This document shows positions 54,132-60,803 of a stretch of DNA of 64,000 nucleotides, in pieces. The notes below the pieces were generated by a model. The model was not told where the DNA came from. It did not search any database and saw nothing but the letters and a program-made list of their open reading frames with translations. This DNA comes from Rhizosphaericola sp047606825 (GTDB taxonomy: Bacteria > Bacteroidota > Bacteroidia > Chitinophagales > Chitinophagaceae), in assembly GCA_047606825.1 (NCBI GenBank), contig JASGDY010000064.1, forward strand, positions 1-64,000. The letters run 5' to 3'. Position numbers and translations under genes: made by a program. Position 1 is the first letter of the stretch. Each line of letters begins with the position of its first letter.

Positions 54132-54207
54132 AAGGTACAATGCTTTTAATCATTACAATCTGTGGACAAACTTGATAACGGTTTCTTTCCGTCTATAACA
54201 TCTTTCT

Positions 54208-54384
54208 TGCTGTTCGGGATGTTCCGTAGGGCATCCTGAACCGATGATAAACAGGATTTAAAATCCTGACTTATTTATCGTTCGACATACACTCCGTTAA
54301 CATGTCGAACAGCATGGTTAAAAGCGTATTGCAAATGTACGGATACGGATAGACGTTCTAGATTGAAAATCTCGAACAGCATGG
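54208..54384. repeat. Composite hairpin element, copy D
   Basis: Same order of hairpins as copy C: 54210-54241, CAGGATT stem at 54252-54268, GTTCGACAT/ATGTCGAAC at 54280-54310 and the last at about 54355-54377 with one mismatch. It ends 12 bp before the next gene's stop codon. Confidence 0.85.
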
Positions 54385-54395
54385 CCTAAGTATGT

Positions 54396-54941
54396 TCAAA
54401 ATATCCTCGGCGTTATCATCAATTTTATAGGGATCAACGGCAGAACTATCACGTTCTCACAGTCTTCATATTTTTTTGTATTATACAACGCTTCCTCATT
54501 GACACGAATGCTATATGTACTTTTTAGGCTATTAAAATCTGCATCAGCTGGGCAGATGAAAAACAAAAATTTGTACGACAATACCTTATTTCTTCTATTC
54601 TTTTCAAAACTAAACCCAAAAGAAGACCTATATATACTGCCGTATATAATACTGTCAATAGAAACATCAACACCATAATTCACCAATATTACACTATCAA
54701 TACGACCTGCATTGTTAACGTGGAGTAACGCATGTATAAAAAAAGAGGAATCTGATTGGTTAATCGTTTTTTTTGACTGAACAAAAAATTGCATATCCTT
54801 TTCAATATTTAGTACAATGGCATTAGTCATTTTTTTTAAATCATCATACTGGACGCTCTTGATTAATATACCATCCTGAGATTTACCATAAAATGGCAAT
54901 GCTATCACAACCCCCAAAAATAACCTACAAAGCTTATGCAT
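54396..54941 (-). CDS. Secreted hypothetical protein behind the HEAIH lipoprotein
   Basis: 181 residues with a signal peptide (LCRLFLGVVIALPFYGKSQ). The mature part has no recognised family: KDMQFFVQSKKTINQ, HALLHVNNAGRIDSVILVNYGVD, FLFFICPADADF. It starts 23 bp behind the stop of the HEAIH-motif lipoprotein on the same strand, the usual place for an immunity gene, and it is exported like that protein. The immunity role is inference from position only. Confidence 0.65.
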   Translation of the reverse strand: MHKLCRLFLGVVIALPFYGKSQDGILIKSVQYDDLKKMTNAIVLNIEKDMQFFVQSKKTINQSDSSFFIHALLHVNNAGRIDSVILVNYGVDVSIDSIIYGSIYRSSFGFSFEKNRRNKVLSYKFLFFICPADADFNSLKSTYSIRVNEEALYNTKKYEDCENVIVLPLIPIKLMITPRIF

Positions 54942-54964
54942 ATGCTGAAAAATTATTATAATAT

Positions 54965-56443
54965 TTATTTAATACATTTCGTACCTTTAGATTGTGCAGA
55001 AGCTTGTTTTTCATTTTTATTCAATGCCACTTCTGCTTGAGTCAAATAACTTGGACTAACAATTCCTACCTTAGCCATTGCCATTGCTACATCTTGAGGT
55101 ATATTAGAATTATATTTTAGAATGGCATTGGCAAGACTATTTATAAATTGCCCGTACCTCTTATGTCCTGGTAACATATTATAAATCTTGGTGCTGCTAC
55201 CATCTAGTGTCGTGTATATATAATAATCCAAATCTGGATATTTAGTATTAAACGTGGACGGATTAATATTTGCTTCGTATTTTAAAAATGCATGAATTGC
55301 TTCATGATACATAGTAACTAAAATATATTCTTTCGTCGCTTTTGTCAAAATATTAGTATTAATAGCAATTTTTAGGTCTGATAATGGTTGCCCCATTAAT
55401 AACTCCCCATCAATTGTTGTATCTTTTCCTGTATATGTTCTAGCCACAAATGTTAAATTAAAAGACGTATCAATTCCAAATGTGGCATTTATTAATCCAA
55501 TGATACTATCTTTCAACTGAAATACAGAATCTAATACATCTTGTGCGCATGGATAATTTGCAAGCGAATCCTTCACTATATTTTCTTCTTTATCATCATC
55601 ATCCGGCGGCCAGCTTCCTCCATCAGAGCTACCCCCGCTCTCATTAGTAGATCCATCGCTGCCACCACTACCCCCTTCATCAGTAGAGTTGCATATCAGG
55701 TAAACGTTGGTGACGGGAATATCGGTACAGTCGTACTGGCCACTCGTTTCGGGATCGCCTATAACGGTACATTCCGCCTCCCATGTGGTGGTGCTTATCG
55801 AATAACAGTCACTCCCGGGTACGGGCGCCATCATCAGCGTCCCTTTCCCCGAGCCGCCACCGGACGCCCCGTGGCTGTTCAGCACGTGCAGCGCGTAAAC
55901 CCTTGCCTGCTCTTGGGTTATCCTCCGGCCTTGGGAAAAAGAACTTCCGGCACCGCCGTACCAGAAAGTGGCCCGCTCCCCGTTGAGCAGTTGGTAGCTC
56001 TGCGTGGTACGGGCGACTTTATCGCCTGTCGCCACATCCGACACCTTGTTGTCCTTGACAGTCGTACGCACAGCCCCTTCGTAACTACCCAGGGAGTCCC
56101 TACGCACCACCAGGCTAAAGGAGACACCTGCGAGCGAGTCGTTGCCTTCCAGCATGGATTTACCGGAAAAGAGGAACGGGACTTCCATATATTCCCGACC
56201 CTGGTAGGAAAACTTCGTTGACGCGCCCCAGTCCAACCGCCCTTTCTCGATACTTTTGTTTGGAGACAGTACGCTGATGCTTTCATTTTTGTACGTACCC
56301 CCGTTGGCGTGCAGCCATTCCCTGACTGCCAGTTGTTCTTGGTCTGGAGCGTAATCTGCGCTCGTATCTTTCCTACAGGAGACCGTCCAGAATAGCAGCG
56401 TCACAGCCATCGCAACGCCCATAACCCATAGTAGCCTTCGCAT
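54965..56443 (-). CDS. Modular lipoprotein with C-terminal zinc-metallopeptidase-like domain
   Basis: 492 residues. Lipoprotein signal (TVSC, Cys23). Residues about 25-250 form a GC-richer N-terminal region (FSYQGREYMEVPFLFSGKS, AGVSFSLVVRRDSLGSYEGAV). Residues about 255-290 are a Gly/Ser/Asp linker with WPPDDDDKEEN. The C-terminal part from about 293 (YPCAQDVLDSVFQL) is AT-rich and carries MYHEAIHAFLKYE (about 378), an HExxH zinc motif of the SprT-like kind. The sharp change in base composition at the linker suggests domain exchange, as in polymorphic toxins. The catalytic activity and target are unproven. Confidence 0.75.
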   Translation of the reverse strand: MRRLLWVMGVAMAVTLLFWTVSCRKDTSADYAPDQEQLAVREWLHANGGTYKNESISVLSPNKSIEKGRLDWGASTKFSYQGREYMEVPFLFSGKSMLEGNDSLAGVSFSLVVRRDSLGSYEGAVRTTVKDNKVSDVATGDKVARTTQSYQLLNGERATFWYGGAGSSFSQGRRITQEQARVYALHVLNSHGASGGGSGKGTLMMAPVPGSDCYSISTTTWEAECTVIGDPETSGQYDCTDIPVTNVYLICNSTDEGGSGGSDGSTNESGGSSDGGSWPPDDDDKEENIVKDSLANYPCAQDVLDSVFQLKDSIIGLINATFGIDTSFNLTFVARTYTGKDTTIDGELLMGQPLSDLKIAINTNILTKATKEYILVTMYHEAIHAFLKYEANINPSTFNTKYPDLDYYIYTTLDGSSTKIYNMLPGHKRYGQFINSLANAILKYNSNIPQDVAMAMAKVGIVSPSYLTQAEVALNKNEKQASAQSKGTKCIK

Positions 56444-56569
56444 GGTTGATTGTTTTGGTTGACAATTATTTTAAGGCTAAATTAACACTATTTTGTATTC
56501 CAAAAAAGTTTTTCAACTTCCGCTGTCACCACATCTGCCACATATCCGCAATGTCCTTATTTTTGACGC

Positions 56570-57244
56570 ATGAACGTCCAAATCGAAGAAAGCTGGAAAG
56601 CCGTATTGAAAGACGAATTTGCCAAACCTTATTTCGGCAACATCGTCGAGTTCCTGAAAATGGAAAAGGCGCAGAGAAGAGTCATCTACCCGCCCGGACC
56701 ATTGATTTTCAACGCATTTGCACAGACACCTTTTGACAAGGTAAAGGTCGTGGTACTCGGTCAGGACCCTTACCACGGGCCTGGACAGGCAATGGGTCTG
56801 TGCTTCTCCGTGCCGGACGGCATCCAGCCACCGCCCTCGCTCGCCAATATGTACAAGGAGCTGAACACCGACGTCGGAATGGCCGTTCCCCAAACAGGCA
56901 ACCTGCTGCACTGGGCGCAACAAGGCGTATTCATGCTCAACGCGACGCTCACGGTACGCGCAGGCGAGGCCAACAGCCATGTGCACATCGGTTGGGGCAA
57001 TTTTACCGATGCGGTCATCAAGACCATTTCTGAAAAAAAACGCGGTATCGTCTTCTTGCTCTGGGGGAAATTTGCCCAGTCCAAGGAGGTCTTTATCGAC
57101 ACGAGCAAACATTTCATACTGAAAGCGGCGCACCCGTCGCCGTTGAGTGCGTACAACGGTTTTTTCGGATGCAGACATTTCAGCAAGACCAATGAACTGT
57201 TGACCAAACAAGGTCTGGCACCTATTGACTGGACGGTAAATTGA
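56570..57244 (+). CDS. ung: Uracil-DNA glycosylase
   Basis: Removes uracil from DNA. 224 residues, family 1: catalytic Asp in GQDPYHGPGQA (about 64), PPSLANMYKEL, LLNATLTVR-like block (MLNATLTVRAGEANSH), and the DNA-intercalation loop HPSPLSAYNGFFGC (about 187). PlsC-like gene follows with its start just after the stop. Confidence 0.97.
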   Translation: MNVQIEESWKAVLKDEFAKPYFGNIVEFLKMEKAQRRVIYPPGPLIFNAFAQTPFDKVKVVVLGQDPYHGPGQAMGLCFSVPDGIQPPPSLANMYKELNTDVGMAVPQTGNLLHWAQQGVFMLNATLTVRAGEANSHVHIGWGNFTDAVIKTISEKKRGIVFLLWGKFAQSKEVFIDTSKHFILKAAHPSPLSAYNGFFGCRHFSKTNELLTKQGLAPIDWTVN

Positions 57245-57246
57245 GA

Positions 57247-58011
57247 ATGAAAATTTTAAAAGAAATATTCGGTCGCGTATGGGCATTGTGGGGACTGTTG
57301 TTGTTCATTGCCACGATGCTGCCCGCATTCGTTTTTTATCTGCCGTGCGCCGTCATGTCCGAGCCGAAACGGACGGTGTGGTTTCGGCATGTTTCGAGGT
57401 TGTGGATGTTTGTCTATCTACATTTAATCGGCTGTCCGATAAGGATACGAGGAAAAGCGGTTTTCCAAACAAATGAAAACTATATCGTCGTGTGCAACCA
57501 CAGCAGCCTTATCGACGTACCCGTGACCACTCCTTTCCTACCGCATCCCAACAAGACCATCGCCAAAAGCAGTTTCGCAAGAGTGCCGCTCTTTGGCTGG
57601 ATCTACGGTTGGGGCAGCATACTCGTCAACCGCAAAGACCCGAAAAGCCGTGCCAACAGTTATGTACAGATGATACAGGTACTGAACGAATGGCATCTCG
57701 ACATGGTACTCTACCCGGAAGGCACACGCAACAAATCCGAAAAACCCCTAGGGAAATTCCAGGACGGCGCCTTTAAACTCGCCACGCAAACCAACAAAAA
57801 AATCATCCCAGCCATACTCTTCAACAGCAAAAAAGTATTGCCCGCCGCCAAACCATTCTTCCTCAACCCGAGCGTATTGGAACTGCATGTATTACCTCCT
57901 CATTCGCCGGAAGGGAAAACCGCGCAGGAACTGAGAGAGACGATATACCGCGAGATGTGGCAATACATAGTTGAAAATACAGGCGACGTAAAGTCCGCAG
58001 ACCTTGGATAG
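57247..58011 (+). CDS. plsC: 1-acyl-sn-glycerol-3-phosphate acyltransferase
   Basis: Makes phosphatidic acid from lysophosphatidic acid at the inner membrane. 254 residues from ATG 57247; a TTG at 57241 overlaps the ung stop. An N-terminal membrane segment (ALWGLLLFIATMLPAFVFYLP) is followed by the catalytic NHSSLIDVP (HxxxxD type) and the substrate motif LYPEGTRNKSEK. Likely cotranscribed with ung. Confidence 0.9.
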   Translation: MKILKEIFGRVWALWGLLLFIATMLPAFVFYLPCAVMSEPKRTVWFRHVSRLWMFVYLHLIGCPIRIRGKAVFQTNENYIVVCNHSSLIDVPVTTPFLPHPNKTIAKSSFARVPLFGWIYGWGSILVNRKDPKSRANSYVQMIQVLNEWHLDMVLYPEGTRNKSEKPLGKFQDGAFKLATQTNKKIIPAILFNSKKVLPAAKPFFLNPSVLELHVLPPHSPEGKTAQELRETIYREMWQYIVENTGDVKSADLG

Positions 58012-58166
58012 CCCGCTACTTTAAAGGTCGAAGATGAACCCGGTGCAGTGCCGTTGATACTAATATTTGGAGGTATAGTATGGTTTTCGGTCAACCGTAT
58101 CTCATTGAAAAAAGGACTACAATAAACAATAAATTATATACCGGAGTCATTCCTACAATTTTTTCC

Positions 58167-58193
58167 CGTCGCGTTGGCATTGTCACCAACAAC
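58167..58193. repeat. Dispersed hairpin repeat, third clear copy
   Basis: CGTCGCGTTGGCATTGTCACCAACAAC in two parts (58167-58180, 58181-58193) matches the motif at 7866-7893, with weaker pairing. It lies in the gap 58012-58261 between the convergent plsC and pldA genes; no gene is supported in that gap. Confidence 0.5.
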
Positions 58194-58261
58194 TACCCCC
58201 AGCCAGCCTACTTTGGTTAGCCACAGCGGACAGTTTTGGTTTTTGCCTTTTTACTTTTGAC

Positions 58262-59086
58262 TTAAAAAAACACATTCCTATTGGGACGCAGCAACAGTCC
58301 GATACGCACTTTGTCCACATTCCCTTGGTAGTAGATAAGACTTTCGGCATAGCCACTGTACCATTGCAGCATCAGATACTCGTTATTTTTCGGAAACAAC
58401 TTGTACGACACCTGACCTTGTATGTATCCTTTCCAGTTCCATTGGTTACCCTTGCGTACCAGCAAGTCAGCATACCATTTATCCTCTTTCAGGATGTACG
58501 ACACACTCAGTTGTCCATAGCCCTCGTAATGTAGCAGTTCGGGATTGTCCTCTTTATAACCAAACGGAATCCATGCGTCCAGCGAGAACTGTAGCCTCTG
58601 GGTTAAGTAAGCGTGACAACTAAACGAGAGCCGGTTCCAGCTACGCGAAAAAATACTGTCGCGACCGTTGGACTCATGCTCCACCGCCACAGTCAGATAG
58701 TTCATCCCATACCTGTTGCGGTAGGGATGCAAAAGCCCGAAAGTCGGGTTGAAGTTGATCTCCGAAAATGGTTTGGAATGCTGGTACACGTTCCAGAACG
58801 CTTTCTGTGTATAGCTGAGGTACGGGAAAAAATGTTTGCCCAATATCGGTTGGCGGTACAGCAACTGCCGAATACTGATCTGGTACTTGATGTCCGAATT
58901 GTATTTGTCCGGCTTATGGAAAATACTGGTACCACTGATAAAATAATTGTCTTTGTAGATGGAAAACGAAGGAAGCCGCAAAAATTCGCGCTGATCCTTG
59001 GAAAGCACCATGGTGTCCACCTCCTGCGCTCTGGCATGTTGGCAAAACACAAACGACAACACAATTCCCCAAATGCAATACTTCAT
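58262..59086 (-). CDS. pldA: Outer-membrane phospholipase A (PldA/OMPLA-like)
   Basis: 274 residues with a signal peptide (cleavage near ARAQ). The catalytic triad region is clear: VEHESNGRDSIFSRSWNRL (about 136-154), matching the His, Ser and Asn of OMPLA. Beta-barrel strands follow and the protein ends in NRNVFF. Hydrolyses phospholipids in the outer leaflet when asymmetry is disturbed; calcium-dependent dimerisation is known for the E. coli enzyme. Confidence 0.92.
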   Translation of the reverse strand: MKYCIWGIVLSFVFCQHARAQEVDTMVLSKDQREFLRLPSFSIYKDNYFISGTSIFHKPDKYNSDIKYQISIRQLLYRQPILGKHFFPYLSYTQKAFWNVYQHSKPFSEINFNPTFGLLHPYRNRYGMNYLTVAVEHESNGRDSIFSRSWNRLSFSCHAYLTQRLQFSLDAWIPFGYKEDNPELLHYEGYGQLSVSYILKEDKWYADLLVRKGNQWNWKGYIQGQVSYKLFPKNNEYLMLQWYSGYAESLIYYQGNVDKVRIGLLLRPNRNVFF

Positions 59087-59249
59087 GAGATGTAGATGAG
59101 TAAAAGCACCAAACCTACATTAAATTTAGTGTTAAGGCAAAAAATACAATCCAAAAGAAGTCTAATGAAAGGTTGATCCGCATTTTTGTGGCGGGTGGGG
59201 ACGCCGCGCCAGTAGAACCCTGCCGTTGGGCATTTTCGTTTTTGCTGTT

Positions 59250-59277
59250 CCTTTAGGTTTGCTCCTTTAGGTTTGCT
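59250..59277. repeat. Tandem duplication of a 14-mer
   Basis: CCTTTAGGTTTGCT occurs twice in direct succession (59250-59263, 59264-59277) just left of the IS110-type element. GCTGTTCC before it and GGAAACAGC after it form loose inverted ends (about 59244-59294). Confidence 0.6.
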
Positions 59278-59320
59278 CAATAATAGGAAACAGCGTAAAT
59301 TAGAGTGTTAAAAAAGAGAA

Positions 59321-59457
59321 GAGGCATTGGTGTTCTATCTGCTGTTCAAGGTTAAAGACCTATACCCCGATTTAGGCCAATGCCTCCATTCATCAAACAG
59401 ACCCATATAGAAATTAGGGCAAGACCCATTATCAAGGAGTCGGGCAATGTTGATGAA
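59321..59457 (+). ncRNA. Candidate bridge RNA of the IS110-type element
   Basis: GAGGCATTGG (59321-59330) pairs with CCAATGCCTC (59377-59386), enclosing the smaller AGGT/ACCT hairpin at 59349-59361. Next, TTCATCAA (59389-59396) pairs with TTGATGAA (59450-59457) around a 53-nt internal region. One closed 5' stem-loop and a following stem with a large internal loop is the layout of IS110-group bridge RNAs, which lie upstream of the recombinase. The assignment is by position and hand folding only. Confidence 0.45.
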
Positions 59458-59493
59458 CCCTCTTTTATTGTTCCATCTCTTAAAGACAAAGAT

Positions 59494-60471
59494 ATGAAAA
59501 CTTGTTGCATGGGCATCGACATCAGTGCGAAAACGTTGGACATCTGCGTGCTGTCCAACGGGCGGACAAAACATTATTCCGTTGACAACTCGGGCAGGGG
59601 CATTGCGGCGTTGCTGAAGAAATATCCGGCGGGCCAAACGCTTGTCGCGATGGAAAACACAGGCAGGTACAACAACATCCTGTACGAAGTACTGGCAGGC
59701 ACGGACTATGAAGTTTACGTGATAGACCCGCTGCACTTAAAGAAAAGCATGGGGCTGACACGTGGGAAGGACGACAGGGTGGACGCGGAGCGTATATGCA
59801 GGTTCATCGAAAGGAACCAGGGGGACGTGCGGCAATGGCAACCTGCATCGCAGGCGGTGTCGCGCGTAAAACTGCTGCTTTCCGAAAGGGGGCTGAGGAT
59901 AAAGATCAGAGGCCAGTTGTCGGCAAGCCAAAAAGGCCATGCGTACGAAAAAAGCACGGGCCTCGACAAGGGGCTGGACAGGCTGGACGACAGGCTGACG
60001 CGATCGATCGACAACCAGATTGCCGAAATAGAAGCGTTGATAGGCGAAACGGTAGCCGGCGACGAGGGGCTGTCCGAACGGTTCGCGCAGGCCAAAAGCG
60101 TCCCCGGCGTGGGCAAGGTGCTGGCATGGACGCTGATGGCCAAGACCAACGGCTTCACCGTTTTGACCGACCCGAGGAAGCTGGCCTGTTACGCGGGCGT
60201 GGTTCCTTTTGGGCAGCAGTCCGGGACAAGTGTCCACAAACGACCCAGGGTGTCGCAGTATGCGGACAAGGGGCTGAAAAAGATACTGCACATGGCAGCT
60301 TTGTCCGCCGTTAGAATGGACAACGAACTGAAAAGGTATTACCAACGGAAAGTGGAGGAGGGCAAAAACAAAATGAGTGTTCTGAACGCCGTCCGAAACA
60401 AAATCATCCACCGCATCTGTGCTGCCGTCAACCGCGGTACTTTGTATAAAAATAGTTTGGTAATATCATAG
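59494..60471 (+). CDS. IS110-family recombinase (transposase)
   Basis: 325 residues from ATG 59494. The N-terminal RuvC-like DEDD domain shows GIDISAKTLDICV (Asp8), AMENTGRY (Glu, about 55) and GKDDRVDAERI (Asp residues, about 93). The C-terminal Tnp domain has VPGVGKVLAWTLMA and PFGQQSGTSVHKRP, containing the Ser used for covalent attachment. Longer frame to 59380 would run into the structured left end and is unlikely. The gene is GC-richer than its surroundings and appears intact. Confidence 0.95.
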   Translation: MKTCCMGIDISAKTLDICVLSNGRTKHYSVDNSGRGIAALLKKYPAGQTLVAMENTGRYNNILYEVLAGTDYEVYVIDPLHLKKSMGLTRGKDDRVDAERICRFIERNQGDVRQWQPASQAVSRVKLLLSERGLRIKIRGQLSASQKGHAYEKSTGLDKGLDRLDDRLTRSIDNQIAEIEALIGETVAGDEGLSERFAQAKSVPGVGKVLAWTLMAKTNGFTVLTDPRKLACYAGVVPFGQQSGTSVHKRPRVSQYADKGLKKILHMAALSAVRMDNELKRYYQRKVEEGKNKMSVLNAVRNKIIHRICAAVNRGTLYKNSLVIS

Positions 60472-60475
60472 AAAT

Positions 60476-60803
60476 CGGGGTTTGCAATACCGAACAGCAA
60501 AAACGAAAACTTGGACTATGCCCACCGACCACAAAGTAGCCGCGACCGCCATAGGCGAACAAAACGAACAAAGGTAAATACACCCCGATTTTCCCCTTTC
60601 AACTCCCATTTCAATTATTCCTACCTTTGCAGGATTGGAACACTTCATTTTGACATTAATACCAAGTAGGAAGTAAAAAGTGCTGAATATCGTAAACTAC
60701 TAATAATCAATACTTTTAAAAGATACAATGGTGTTATTTTGCATGTTGGTTGTTGGGGCTGTTTTTACTTTTTCCCTTTCGCCTTTTTACTTAACTGACA
60801 AAC
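60476..60803. other. Gap between the IS110-type element and the GAF-like gene
   Basis: Holds the hairpin remnant at 60474-60497 and a TACCTTTG -7 box at 60622-60629 that could start the transcript of the two genes to the right, with a leader of about 170 nt. No gene is supported here. Confidence 0.45.

Larger units (their letters stand above)
59300..60475 (+). mobile_element. IS110-family insertion sequence (ends approximate)
   Basis: Consists of a structured non-coding left end (about 200 bp), one recombinase gene and a short right end. IS110 elements have no terminal inverted repeats and make no clear target duplication, so exact ends cannot be read. The right end runs into a broken hairpin remnant (60474-60497, GGTTTGCAATACCGAACAGC) resembling composite repeat A, a possible target site. 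Confidence 0.7.

Noticed and set aside
59083..59280. 65-codon minus-strand frame before the IS110-type element
   Set aside because: It contains the tandem 14-mer and ends in AT-rich DNA; no coding signature.
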